A DNA stretch of 64,000 nucleotides from Neoarius graeffei (lineage: Eukaryota > Chordata > Actinopteri > Siluriformes > Ariidae), in assembly GCF_027579695.1 (NCBI RefSeq), contig NC_083582.1:32604464-32668463 (forward strand), in the 5' to 3' direction. Under the pieces are notes generated by a model that worked only from the letters and a program-made list of their open reading frames with translations, searched no databases and had not been told where the DNA came from. A program made the position numbers and the translations under genes. Positions 1-13,300 of this stretch are shown piece after piece (the stretch's first letter is position 1; every line of letters begins with the position of its first letter).

Positions 1-195
1 TGCTCCGGTTTCCCCCCCCCAGTCCAAACACATGCAGGTTAGGCTAATCGGTGGCTCTAAATTGACCGTAGGTGTGAATGGTTGGTTGTCTCTGTCCAGG
101 GTGTACCCCGCCTCTCGCCCATAGTCAGCTGGGACAGGCTCCAGTTTACCCACGACCCTGCACAGGATAAGCGGCTACAGATGATGGATGGATAA
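1..195 (+). repeat. tRNA-headed SINE (tail A), 3' part
   Basis: Enters the window mid-element at the CTCCGGTTTCCCCC segment and runs to GGATAAGCGGCTACAGATG and a GGATGGATA tail. It is more diverged than the other copies and lacks the CACTCACATTCACAC block. The tRNA head lies outside the window. Confidence 0.8.
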
Positions 196-556
196 TACAC
201 CTGATTCATAATTTGATTTTTCCATGAATGTTTTTAGATATTTTCTTAACTAAATTATTTCTCAATTTTACAAATGTAGATAAATTGTTGGTTAATAGGC
301 TTTTACTAAAAATGAAATGTTGATAAATAGGCCTTTTTATTGGCTCAGCCTTTGGCTGAAGCCTGTAGAGGCACCTGCCTGTATGTGTATGTTTAACCGA
401 GTTCGAGCGGGTATAAGAATATACTTGGCGTGCCAGTCTCAGGTAGTGATTCCAGTCACTGTATAGCACCACCTTACATAACCGCAGTTCATGATGTAAT
501 CCTCCATGGCTGAGTGGTCTGGAGCGCTGTCCAGCAACAACCCCACTCAATGGCAA
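196..556. other. noc3l downstream flank, no gene seen
   Basis: AT-rich, then mixed sequence. No coding region, known repeat or RNA gene could be supported. Confidence 0.4.
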
Positions 557-893
557 TTAGAAGAAGAAGAAACCTTTGTCACATGCACACTTCAAGCACA
601 GTGAGATTCATCCTCTGCATTTAACCCATCTGAAGCAGTGAAAAAACACACACACACACACACACCCAGAGCAGGGAGCAGTTAGGGGTTAGGTAGTACC
701 TTGCTCAAGGGCACTTCAGCCCAAGGCCACCATGTTAACCGAACTGCATGTCTTTGAACTGTGGGGGAAACCGGAGCACCTGGAGGAAACCCACGCAGAC
801 TCCACACAGAAAGGCCCTCGCCAGTGGCTGGGCTTGAACCCAGAACCTCCTTGCTGTGAGGCGACAGTGCTAACCACTACACCACCACGCCGG
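557..893 (-). repeat. tRNA-headed SINE with the alternative tail (type B)
   Basis: On the minus strand it starts with the tRNA-like head (B box GGTTCAAGCCCA) and the shared CTCCGGTTTCCCCCACAG segment. It then switches to a tail containing GAGCAAGG, a CA/GT run and GATTCATCCTCTGCATTTAA in plus sense, ending near an AAACCTTTGTCACATGC segment. Copies at 34627 and 56366 share this tail. Confidence 0.75.
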
Positions 894-904
894 CCAAAAT
901 TACT

Positions 905-970
905 CGCTCGAACAGGGATTTGAACCTTCAGATGAAAAGCCTGATGCTCTACCAACTGATCTGTCCGGGC
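905..970 (-). pseudogene. tRNA-Lys(UUU)-like relic, 66 nt
   Basis: The minus strand starts GCCCGGACAGATCAGTTGGT, with A box, the anticodon arm ATCAGGCTTTTCATCTGA and a T arm ending CAAATCCCTGTTCGAGCG. This follows vertebrate tRNA-Lys(UUU), but about 7 nt are missing between the anticodon stem and T arm and the acceptor stem is imperfect. Probably a tRNA pseudogene or a SINE head remnant, not a working tRNA. Confidence 0.6.
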
Positions 971-1493
971 TCTAGTAGTCACACACTTCAATTCACAGCT
1001 ACCGGAGAGTCCAACCCTGAACATAACTACATACCTAGGCTCATAACGGACTGTAGGTTCCATCTCCCAATCAGAAAAAGGCTGAGCTCAGACTTGCACA
1101 GGTCTCTCGTTCATATGCTTATTAGCACGTCTACTACCTTCATTTGCTTCTCTTTTCTTTAGCTATCAGCAATCTGTTAAAAAAAAACAGCTCTAGATTA
1201 AACAAGAATTCAATCATGCAGCAGCGCGTTCTGTTGTTCGATCCGTTACTTCCACCTAAGTCATGTGCATTTCTGCTACTGCACCCTCTGCTGTCTAAAC
1301 AATGCAATTACAGCTTGGAAAAACTAAGATTACACAGCCTGAGAATCATAAATCTGAATCATTACATGCCTAAAAACAACTGTCTATTGGTTCCAGACTT
1401 TTGGGACACCCAGTATTAACATTAATCCTAAAATAATTTTTACAAATTTACACTGAAACATGTTTGAGTTGAAAGACTATGCGAAGAATTAAA
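971..1493. other. 3' flank of noc3l, no feature seen
   Basis: Unique-looking sequence between the tRNA relic and the poly(A) signals. Short ORFs have no recognisable domains. Confidence 0.4.
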
Positions 1494-1507
1494 TTTATTT
1501 TTTTATT
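1494..1507 (-). terminator. noc3l: noc3l poly(A) signals, two AATAAA hexamers
   Basis: The minus strand carries AATAAA at 1507-1502 and again at 1499-1494, 45-58 nt after the stop codon. This implies a very short 3' UTR, with cleavage probably near 1470-1485. Inferred from the motif only. Confidence 0.6.
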
Positions 1508-1551
1508 TGAAACATACCGATACAAAAGACATATTTACAGTTACACCAAAC

Positions 1552-1662
1552 TCAAAAATGAGCTGCAAAGTCGAGGGCTATTTGCTCATCTTCGTGAAGA
1601 GCTGCATCGATCTGTGCTTTCAAATCCGAGTCGAGGAAAGCCTCGCCGATCGTGAAATATTC
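1552..1662 (-). CDS. noc3l: noc3l exon 21, last coding exon (residues 760-795, stop)
   Basis: Encodes [19 protein letters not shown] and ends ALDFAAHF before TGA at 1554-1552. The acceptor is ATTTCAG. The tail is shorter than the mammalian C-terminus and diverged, as usual for the family's last residues. Confidence 0.93.
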   Translation of the reverse strand, partial: EYFTIGEAFLDSDLKAQIDAALHEDEQIALDFAAHF

Positions 1663-4347
1663 CTGAAATACACAGACCGAGTGAACAAGATGCATTTAAA
1701 AAAAAAACCCATCAGATTATAATGAATACATTTCTGAGCAGCAAGTAAGCTCACCTTTTTCCTGGGTGGTCCTGCAACTGGTGGGTTAAAGCTCATGTCC
1801 TTCACACTGTAATCTTCAAAGAGCTGGACAGGTGCTCTGAAATGGACAGTCAATATGCTGCGTTCTAATTGCGTAGGAAAATCGTTCCAGGTTCATGAAA
1901 ACAAACAGCCTACGACTCCAATTCAAAACACGACACACACAGACTCCTCTGAAGCTGTTCGTCAGACTTGATCATTTTTAGTGCACTGAGAGAACGCCAC
2001 AGCTCGGAGCTGAAACGGCAGCCCAAGACACTCTGCGTTCTTCAGCTACATAAATTCACCTTCACGGGAAGTTAATGGAGCGTCCAGGAAAGCAGAACAC
2101 AGCATGAGGCAATGCAGTGAACGAGCTAACAAAGTAAGTTATAAATCATTTATCCAGCCTTGAACTGTAATCTCCTTCGCTCTGGAGGGGAAGAAGAAGG
2201 AAAAAAAAAAGTTTTTTTTTTTTACCTCCTGCTCAGGTCTAAACTCAGCGCACCGGCACCTTCACTTGGAGCTCCAGCCAACAGATGAGTGGCATATTTC
2301 CTCACCATGGGGTGGTAGTGTCTCTGCAACACACAAAAAAATAATCAATCAGTATTCCAATACGAGAACTAACACCATTTAAATAACCATCCAACTATCA
2401 GATATTCGTTTCTTTCTAACAGTTACCATTTCTGAATCTTCAGATCCCATAATGCTTAGTTTTGAAGTCCAAAGACTGATGGACACCTGACCATCACACT
2501 TGGACTTGAGCACTGATGCCTCAGACTTTTTTCTTTATTTTTTTGTAACGTGCCATAATAATTTGGCATATTTATCTCATCTCATCTCATTATCTCTAGC
2601 CGCTTTATCCTTCTACAGGGTCGCAGGCAAGCTGGAGCCTATCCCAGCTGACTACGGGCGAAAGGCGGGGTACACCCTGGACAAGTTGCCAGGTCATCAC
2701 AGGGCTGACAGACACAGACAACCATTCACACTCACATTCACACCTACGCTCAATTTAGAGTCACCAGTTAACCTAACCTGCATGTCTTTGGACTGTGGGG
2801 GAAACCGGAGCACCCGGAGGAAACCCACGCGGACACGGGGAGAACATGCAAACTCCACACAGAAAGGCCCTCGCCGGCCCCGGGGCTCGAACCCAGGACC
2901 TTCTTGCTGTGAGGCGACAGCGCTAACCACTACACCACCGTGCCGCCCCTGGCATATTTATATCTACATTAATTTTATGCAAGAGAACGCACACTAACCT
3001 GTTCATACGTCATGTTCAGGAACAAACTAACGTTAATGGCACTAAAATGCCTGGAGAGAACATCCCTAGGATTGTCCGCTTTGCTTATACAGACTTCTCG
3101 TGCAGTGGGGAGAAAAAAAAAAAAAAAGCCCTGCTATGTGTTCCATGTGTAGAAGAACTATCGAGGAGACGACGGGGACGACCTCGAACTTCATTTGGAG
3201 AGACTCCACGCAGAGAAGGAAGTGACACGCTATGTTCATTGCGCTGTTGATATCAGGGCTTGCTTGCTGACCGATGAACTAGCTAGTGTTAACCCTCTCT
3301 CATGTTATTTGCCCTGTTGATAGTGGGCGGGGCTTGCTGAGTGATGAACAAGCTTTTTATCTGTAGCCTGTTAACTAAAATGAGGCAGTCGAGCAGGAAC
3401 GTTAGTCCAACACAGCAGCAGAGACGCTTTCACATAAGGGTAATTCCACCCCAAATCATCAAATTTAGAAAAATGTTCGCCACTGACCATCTCAGATTTG
3501 CTTCACACTTTCTGGAAATATTGTCAGTGTGCCCAATAAATAGTGTACAGAATTTTAGGCTTGTACCTTCATTAGTTTCTGAGATATAGGGGCTTTAAAA
3601 AAGGGGCGTGGCCCCAATTTCACTGTTGAAACGTGTGTTACAGAAAACGGACCTAACTTCCATAAGTCATTACTTTTAAACTATTCATGCAAGATACATG
3701 AAATTTTCAAGGATTGTTCTTCAATGCCAGTCGCCTTTAAATACTAAAATAGAAAGTTCACAGTTCAATATTTGCCAAAGTTATGGCTTGCTGAAAATCA
3801 CTCTCATTATCTGTAGCCGCTTTATCCTGTTCTACAGGGTTGCAGGTAAGCTGGAGCCTATCCCAGCTGACTACGGGCGAAAGGCGGGGTACACCCTGGA
3901 CAAGTCGCCAGGTCATCACAGGGCTGATACATAGACACAGACAACCATTCACACTCACATTCACACCTACGCTCAATTTAGAGTCACCAGTTAACCTAAC
4001 CTGCATGTCTTTGGACTGTGGGGGAAACCGGAGCACCCGGAGGAAACCCACACGGACACGGGGAGAACATGCAAACTCCGCACAGAAAGGCCCTCACCGG
4101 CCACGGGGCTCGAACCCAGAACCTTCTTGCTGTGAGGCGACAGTGCTAACCACTACACCACCGTGCCGCCCCGCTGAAAATCATTTAAAAAAAAAAAAAG
4201 TGCTTTGGAGCAACTTTGACAGCCCATATCTCCACATTAAAGCACACCAGATCTTTTAAATTTTCTTATTTATTACTCATGTTATAGTACTCTTTAGGCA
4301 ATTAGGTGTGTGTTCAAAAGAAATCAAACTTTTTGATTTATTAGGCT

Positions 4348-4378
<31 letters not shown>

Positions 4379-7300
4379 CATTTTGTGCCTATAATTCAAA
4401 TGCATATTACAAATGTATAACAAGGTCTACCATAAAAACAATTACACTACGTTCTCACTGCAGGCTGAAGTGACTCAAATCCGATCTTTTCGCCCATATG
4501 TGACCTGTATCCGATCTTTTATTGACAATATGAACGACACAGATCCGATTTTTTCAAATCCGACCCAGGCCGTTTGGATATGTGGTCCTAATTCCGATTC
4601 CTATCCGATCTTTTCATATGCGACTTCAGTCTGAACCGCCAGGTCGCATTCATCCGACTTACACGTCATCAACAAGCCACAAACGTCACTATTCTGCGCT
4701 GAAGTAGGCGGCGGGTCTCTCAAAAAAAGTTACAACATGGCGCATGACATCAATGCGACTCCGCACCCACACATTCCTTTGAACGGAGGTTGTAGTCACT
4801 ACCCCGCAGAACGCCTGAGCCCAAACCCTTGCCCTCTTCCTTCTCAACCTCCTCCTTAACATCAGGCTATTGTGCATGTTCTGGCTCCGTCGCAACAACA
4901 ACTGCATCATCGCCAGGTACTCCATGCTGGCTACTGTCATACACAGGAAACTTTAGGTTACTTCCGTAAACACTGGCCATGCTCACTGCGTGTGACGTCG
5001 TCGTATCCTGCAATGCGCATGCGGAACACTTTTAGGTCGCTTTTCGTTCATACTGAGGATCACATACAAGTCGCATATATTTGTTAATGTGAACGACCTC
5101 ACAAAAAAATCAGATTTCACAAAAAAATCAGAATTGAGCATTAAGCCTTGCAGTGTGAACGTAGTGTTATACGACTGGAGAGAGCTTGTTTTGATTAGTA
5201 AATACACAAAATATGAAGTTGGTACCCTAAACCAAACTATAAATATTAAGGTATCAAGTACGGCATGTTTTACGATAGACGGAAATGCTGTTTTAAGGCA
5301 TATAATCTACTTGGATGCATAAAAACTGAAAAACCACAAAATTCATGAGGCTTTTTATCACTATCCCTTAGAAGCACACATTTACTTCTCATGGTAAATC
5401 ACCCTGTGATGGTATTGGAGGCACTGTAAAGCGGTCAGCAGCTCGAGCGAGCTTACAGGCAGTCACGAGTGATCACATACTAACCCCATCTGATCACATA
5501 CTAACCCCATTTTTTTTTTAAATGATTTTCAACAAGCCATAACTTGGCAAATATTGAACTGTGAACTGTCTATTTTAGTATTTAAAGGTGACTGGCATTG
5601 AACAATCCTTGAAAATTTCATGTATCTTACATGAATAGTTTAAAAGTAATGACTTATGGAAGTTAGGTCCGTTTTCTGTAGCACGCGTTTCAACAGTGAA
5701 ATTGGGGCCACGCCCCTTTTTTAAGCCCCTATCTCAGAAACTAATGAAGGCACAAGCCTAAAATTCTGTACACTATTTATTGGGCAAACTGACAATATTT
5801 CCAGAAAGTATGAAGCAAATCTGAGATGGTCAGTGGCGAGGCCTCTGGTGATTTCACATGGATTGACCCATAAAGGCAGTAACAGCCATCGCCAGATGGT
5901 GCGGATGGGGTCTTGTTCTCGGACTTGAACACTGGGGACTCGACTACAACACTGGCTCCCATTCCAAATGTAGTCCTTCATCATCCTGTTATAATAACCT
6001 CCACTCTTCAAGGAAGACTTTCCACTCCATTTTTCTGTGCGATCGTGGCTGGGGATATTTGTGTTCATTTAGTCACAAGAGCATTAGTGATGCCAGCTGA
6101 GAAGTTTCGGTGTCCTAAAGGTGCTCAGTATGGATAGACTCCAATCCAACAGAATTTCTTTCGAACAGTATCTATTTCTGAAAATCATACATAGTGTTCT
6201 CATAATACAGTATTTAGTTTGAACACCGAATGCCTGCCCACTAGGAGGTGTTTTGTAAATATAAAAACACTCCAACACTAGCATTTGCTAAACATCCTAA
6301 ACACACGAAAAGTGAACTTGATTAAAAATAACAAAATGGGGGGGGATAACAGCCATTTTCCGAGTACTGTCTGTCTTAGTCTGGTTGTTATGAGAGGTCA
6401 CTAAACCCATACAAGTTTTATTAATTAATGTCTTGGACAAAGCCAATTAGGTTGAAGCTTCAGCGACCAGTGACGATCACACAAACCACAGGTCACAGTT
6501 TACGACATTGCCAGCTGAGAGAAAAGAAAGCTTCGATTCGGTCAGCTGTCTTAATTAAATAACAATGCCAATGAACCGAACTGAAAATCAGTGCAGGTTT
6601 ATAGTGTACGCTCAGGAGCTGGCTTCAGGAGTTATCAAGGTCTTGAATATATACTGTGTAGGGGGATATATTTAACAGTTATTCCACTCAATCTCGTCGT
6701 ACATGAGCCGATAGCCGATGAGGCACGTAGCGCCGAGTCGGCTATAAGCCGTGTACGACGAGATTGAGTGGAATAACCGTTTTATTTTATCTACATTCCC
6801 TGGATTTTGAGAAATGAAGCGTTTTTATTTTTTACAAATTCGATAAATAAAAGCTTCATACAAAAACATCCGACAAAATCATTTCCGCTTAGAATGTAAA
6901 CAGGCCAGAGAAATTATGGAATCAATTTTGTGCCAAAATGTTCATACAATACTTTTGAAATATCAAACAAAAATGACAAATCAAAATACAAAAAAAGAAA
7001 AAAAAAAAGTGTCAATTTTTTTAGACTGGCAAACAAATTATTCGTGTAATCATGCAAAATATCAGTCTATTACTCTTCAGAAACCTTTTATTTTTGTTCT
7101 GCGACTTTCTCAGTTTTGTTTGACGTAATTTTTCTCGTTTGCGCTCCCTGACTTTTTGCTTGCAGTTTTGGCACAAACTTCACGTGTGGGTGGGCTGTCC
7201 AGGAATGCATTCCCATTGGCTAACTTGTGTTTGACTGACAGCTACGTTCAGCCATTTCCTACTCGGATTCTGGCGGACTGTTTGGCGAGTGACCGATCCA

Positions 7301-10300
7301 TTGACGGTAAACAAGGATCAAGTGGACTTCAGTGGCGACTATGATATTGAATTTACACTCTGTTGAATTAATTCAATATCATAGTCGCCACTGAAGTCCA
7401 CTCCATCCTTGTTTACAGTCAATGGATCGGTCACTCGCCAAACAGTCCGCCAAAATCCGAGTAGGAAATGGCTGAGAAGAGCTGTCAGTCAAACATAAGT
7501 TAGCCAATGGGAATGCATTCCTGGACAGCCCACCCACATGGGAAGTTTGTGCTAAAACTGCAAGCAAAAAGTCAGGGAGCGCAAACGAGAAAGCTGGAAT
7601 CGCAACCAAAATAAATTACGTCAAACAAAACTGAGAAAGACGCGGAACAAAAATAAAAGGTTTCTGAAGAGTAATAGACTGATATTTTGCACGATTACAC
7701 GAATAATTTGTTTGCCAGTCTAAAAAAATTTACTTTTTTTTTTCTTTTTTTGTATTTTGTCATTTTTGTTTGATATTTCAAAATATTGTATGAACATTTT
7801 GGCACAAAATTGATTCCATAAGAAATGACCGTAGCAATTTGTGAAAAATTAAAAGAAAAAAAAAAAAGATACGTTCTTACCACCAAATACTTTCATTCCA
7901 TATATTTCATAGCTTTTTTGGTATTTTTTGGGGGGTTGTTTTGTTTCCAAATAGTTTTTATTTCGTCCTCGGTTGGTTCAGCGCGCGCGATTGTTCATAT
8001 CCAGTGAATGTGGATAGAGTAATAACACCATTAGAGCATAATAATGGTTATGTGGGAATGGGGGCAAACCGGTAATGCTGAAACGTTAATCAACACCCCT
8101 GGTGACCTAGTTACCTTTACAGTAATCTTTCGCCATGGCTCCACTGGGAATAGGAACCATTGGATTTACATGTTGTGGTTGGTCATGATGTTGCTTGCGG
8201 TGATGTAAATGATGACGTAGTGATATTATGACAAACTAAATCATACTGCCTCAGTGTAAAGTAACCAGCAGCAAACGCCAAACAACAAGGGGAAGGGGGG
8301 GTTAAAAAAAAAAAAAACACCAAACACCCCATCGGTAGATACTGTATTAGGCAAAAATGTTATAAAAAGCCTTTGCTTGAACTAAACAAACGTTCAGAAA
8401 CAGGGAAAGATACTGTATCTCTCAAGGGAGACCTGATACAGCTTGACTGGTGTCATGTGGCTACTTGGCTAATGTCTCAGCTCGGGCTCCCCCACCCCCC
8501 AACACTGGGCTTGCCACCACACGAATTATACGTCTTTGTTTGGTCTCACTTGTTTTACACGTCTCATACACTACGTTCACACTGCAAGGCTTAATGCTCA
8601 ATTCCGATTTTTTTGTGAAATCCGATTTTTTTGTGAGGTCGTTCACATTAACAAATATATGCAACTTGTATGTGATCCTCAGTATGAACGAAAAGCGACC
8701 TAAAAGTGTTCTGCATGCGCATTGCAGGATACGACGACGTCACACGCAGTGAGCATGGCCAGTGTTTACGGAAGTAACCTAAAGTTTCTTGTGTATGACA
8801 GTAGCCAGCATGGAGTACCTGGCGATGATGCAGTTATTGTTGCGACGGAGCCAGAACATGCACAATAGCCTGATGTTAAGGAGGAGGTCGAGAAGGAAGA
8901 GGGCAAGGGTTTTGGCTCAGGCGTTCTGCGGGGTAGTGACTGCAAACTCCGTTCAAAGGAACATCAAAGCCATGTTGTTGTAACTTTTTTTGAGAGACCC
9001 ACCGCCTACTTCAGCGCAGAATAGTGACGTTTGTGGCTTGTTGATGACGTGCAAGTCGGATGAATGCGACCTGGCGGTTCAGACTGAAGTCGCATATGAA
9101 AAGATCGGATAGGAATCGGAATTAGGACCACATATCCAAATGGCCTGGGTCGGATTTGAAAAAATCAGATCTGTGTCGTTCATATTGTCAATAAAAGATC
9201 GGATACAGGTCACATATGGGCGAAAAAATCGGATTTGAGTCACTTCAGCCTCTAGTGTGAACGTAGTGATAGAGGTTTGCGTGCTGTAGCATTCCGTTAA
9301 ATACAGTCAGGTGGGAATATGCAATATCTTACTTTTCCATTATGGAAGACTGAGTGGGAATGAAGATTTGTTATCCATCCTGTGCTGTTTTTATCTCATA
9401 CAATAACGGATTTTGTATGTGAAAGGGGCTCCATTCATCCACCCATCCATTATCCATAACTGCTTATCCTGTGCAGGGTCACGGGCAAGCTTACATTCTT
9501 ACCATCAAATGCTTTTATTCCATATTTTGTTGCTTTTCTTTTGCATTTTTGGGGGTTTTGTTTTCAAGTAGAGTTTTTATTTCGTCCTCGGTTGGTTCAG
9601 CAACATGCGCCACCATTTTGTTGTTGTTCTTTAGGGATTTTTGGCGACTGGCAAACCAACTTAAAGGTGCATTACTGCCACCGACTGGGCTGGAGTGTGG
9701 ACCAGGAGATATTTGTGTGTGGGGGAAAAAACAAAACAAAACTATATTCTTTTAGCTATTTCTGTTTCTTTTAAATACGTGATAATGGGACATATCTGAC
9801 TTGAGGCGCTCCGCCATTTTGTTTTTCTCTACTCATGGTATATGAGCGGATATCTGAGTAGTAGAGTAGCCAATCAATCAGAGCGCGATTGCTCATATCC
9901 AATGAATGTGGATAGAATAACAATAATTATTACTGCTATATGACTATTCATATCTTCAGCCAACTGAATAGCCTGAGTATCGTGATTTAGCAGAAATACC
10001 AACTTTCCTCCAGAAACGAACTTTAGTGTTTTGACCTCCATTAATACATCAGTGCAGAATCTGTACAATGGAGCACGAGATGGAGAACTAGCTTCAGAAA
10101 TATTACAACCTTACTGTCGAGAATAGCAGGAGATGGCAGAGTAGACACCAAGTCAGGGGTGGGGGAAGAAAAAAAACAAAACAAAACAGGCTTTATAAAC
10201 CCAAAACTGGAGTAAACAGGGAGGAGAAAAGAGAGGAGGGGGAAAAAAAACCCCCACAACCATACAGAAAAGGTCAAAACACAAGGAACAAAAGCAAAGC

Positions 10301-13300
10301 AATACTACGTCATGATACATATTGTTAAGATGAAAGTGTCAAAATATATCACAATATTAATTTTAGGTCATATCGTCCAGCCCTAATGTACTAGATATAA
10401 TGTTTGGGGACACAATGTTTATTCTTTATTTTTATTAAAAGGACACGTCATGTCTTAAAGTAATGATGGATATCGTTTCTCTTTACTTACCTGTTCAGTT
10501 CATGACATGATATGGATTACTACAGTTGGGTTATTCACTGTATTTTTATTATTTACCGTTTGATCTCAAACACATTAAGACGACGAGAAATTCATCCAGT
10601 AATTAACTTTTGATGAGGCACGCCTGTTAATTGAAAAGCATTCCAGGTGACTACCTACGGTGGCCGGGAAGTGCAAAACAAAATTAGAAACACTTTTACG
10701 TTTCATAAAACAAAATTAGATTAGCGAAGCACTTTTACGGAGACAAATTTACAAACGAGAATCTTCACACAAGGGGAAATGCACCAAATGCCACAAGCGA
10801 CCCAGAAGCGATACCCTGTGTCCGAAATCGCTCACTACTCACTATATAGTGAGGACGCCATTTTGTAGCGCTGTCCGAAACCTTAGTGAGGATTATTTAC
10901 ACCCTATATAGTGCATTCAAAGTATCCCAGAATGCATCACGAAAAGTAGTGTCCAACCGATGATCACTAACCAAAGCAATATATCCCATCATGCATTGCG
11001 GTCGCGCTGAAAGAAATCAAATCAAAAGTCTCAAATTTGATTTAATAAAAGGCAGCGGCAAAGAAGAAAGTATTCAGCCTTGATTTAAAAAAAAAAAGAA
11101 CTGAAAGATGCAGCTATTTTGTATTGATTAATGTGGGAAATACACTCAGTATAATATGGATTTATCACAAAAACACGTGCATGTATTTATTATTTTGAAA
11201 ACCCACCAGCCGACTGATCTGGCACGTTTTAATTGCGTGACAGTAATGACGTAAATACCGGCGTGACAGAGTAGTGTCCGAAAGCGTTTTTTCATTTTAC
11301 CATTGAACTCACTATATAGTCCCCTATATAGTAATTCCCTACATAGGGAGTAGGGAGTAGTGAACGAGTGGGCGATTTCGGACACAGGGCTAGAGTCAGC
11401 GGTCAATTTGTGCTCCCTGTGTCCGAAATCACTCACTCCTCACTATATAGTGAGTGATTTCAGACACAGCTGTCGTCTTGTTCCCTGTGCGCTTGGTCCT
11501 TCTGTCTGGTCCGTGTCCTTTAAAAAAAAAAATTCTACAGACCGTCCACACGAACCGTATTAAGCGCTTCATGTGTTTTCCACAAAAGGGGCCAAACATC
11601 ATTCGGTCACAATCGACGTTCCGTCACCATAAACTCTGTAGAAGTTGACCGCTCACCATCACTTCCAGGTCGCTTGCGGCATTTGGTACATTCCCGTTCT
11701 GTGACGATTCTCATTTGTAAATTTGTCTTGTCCTTGGTAAAAGCATTTTGCTAATGTCTCATCTCATCTCATCATCTCTAGCCGCTTTATCCTTCTACAG
11801 GGTCGCAGGCGAGCTGGAGCCTATCCCAGCTGACTACGGGCGAAAGGCGGGGTACACCCTGGACAAGTCGCCAGGTCATCACAGGGCTGACACACAGACA
11901 CAGACAACCATTCACACTCACATTCACACCTACGGTCAATTTAGAGTCACCAGTTAACCTAACCTGCATGTCTTTGGACTGTGGGGGAAACCGGAGCACC
12001 CGGAGGAAACCCACGCGGACACGGGGAGAACATGCAAACTCCTCACAGAAAGGCCCTCGCCGGCCCCAGGGCTCGAACCCGGACCTTCTTGCTGTGAGGC
12101 GACAGCGCTAACCACTACACCACCGTGCCACCCCATTTTGCTAATGTAATTGTTTTATAAAATATAAGGTGTTTCGCATTTTGTTTTGCACTTCCCGGCC
12201 ACCGTGACGCCCTCATGAAGCTGGGTACGATAACGCCAAGAGTGTGTAACACGTCATCAATGCTGGATACTTTGAAGGGTCTAAAATAAAATAAAAATTT
12301 TGTTGAACGCTTTTGTTCACCACATAATTACATACATGCTCCGGATGTTGTTTCATCTTCGGGATTGTTCTACAATACAGCAAAACCTATAAATGAGTAG
12401 AGTAGGGGTGTACAAACTTTTGACGGATGCTTTTGCTGCAGCGTTTATTGTAATATAGCTACCTTGAGGGTGTGCAGCTCCCACAGGCAGGTGTTTTGAG
12501 GGTTGCAGTACTCCGGCTCATCCAGCTCAGGCAGGTACACACCGCTGCCCTGCATGTCGTTATCCAGCAGGAAGTCACACTTGGGGAAAGTCTACACACA
12601 AATTACACAGACTGAAAATCGATGTCTACCATATTTTTATTTAATCCCCACGTAATATTTAAACAGACTTGTAAAAATCTTGTTCATTTTATGGAACAAA
12701 TAACATGACTATCACTGATCAGGTGACGCTCTCGGGTTTATTCCAGATTCATGGAAGGAATCTCCAGCGTCAGCGCTCTCACGCTTTCCATCACTGTAGT
12801 AGACACACTGTCTGTATACACGGACGATAAACACAATGTTCTCACATGTATGAGCGCCCTGTTAGCTGCCAGGATGCCCACACACGAGTCGGGCATGACG
12901 TGCAGAGCGAGCGTGTCGAGTCTCTTGAGGAAGGCGAGCGCTCTGTGCAGGCTGACCTGTTTCCTGCGCTTACTCAGCATCACGTCCACACACTGCAGCA
13001 CGATGCCTGTGCCCTCGTTCGACGCGCCTGCCGGAGACAAACCTCATTAGACACAAAAACAAACAGTCTGCTTTTCTCGTCTTCATCAGCTATCCCCGAG
13101 TCAGACCGCTGAAGCGCGCACGGCCGTGAAGGTGAGCTTACCTGCGTGCAGCCTAAGCAGGGTTTTGTACAAGTGGGTGTAGAATTTCAGCGGGTCGATA
13201 TTGAGCACGTCGCCTGTCGGAGACAGAGGGCGGTCAGAATCAAATGGAAAAGTTTATCCCGAGTGACAGTGATGGATAAGAAAAGTGAAACGACGCCCAC

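Larger units (their letters stand above)
10660..12208. mobile_element. Long-TIR element inside the Tc1-type MITE
   Basis: The termini CGGTGGCCGGGAAGTGCAAA and TTTGCACTTCCCGGCCACCG are mutual reverse complements. Inner arms also pair (GACAAATTTACAAACGAGAA with TTCTCATTTGTAAATTTGTC in mirrored form). It carries a MITE at 10814-11389, a mini hairpin at 11415-11469 and a SINE. No clear target duplication. Confidence 0.75.
10405..12436. mobile_element. Tc1-type MITE, split by nested elements
   Basis: The left part (CATGTCTTAAAGTAATGATG) and right part (GGGGTGTACAAACTTTTGAC) match the intact relative at 41278-41687. The interruption at 10660-12208 is an unrelated inverted-repeat element. No transposase is present. 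Confidence 0.6.

Noticed and set aside
905-970. Functional tRNA-Lys gene
   Set aside because: Several bases of the variable loop and T stem are missing and the acceptor stem is imperfect.
2500-2997. ORFs on both strands of every tail-A SINE (for example [20 protein letters not shown])
   Set aside because: The same peptides recur at every SINE copy; these are stop-poor SINE sequences, not genes.
3478-5840. One complete transposon bounded by the inverted arms
   Set aside because: The sequence just outside the two arms does not pair and no target duplication was found, so the arms may be two separate copies of a repeat.
7156-7609. Matching ORFs on opposite strands encoding [18 protein letters not shown]
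   Set aside because: They are the two arms of a palindrome; the similarity reflects the DNA symmetry.
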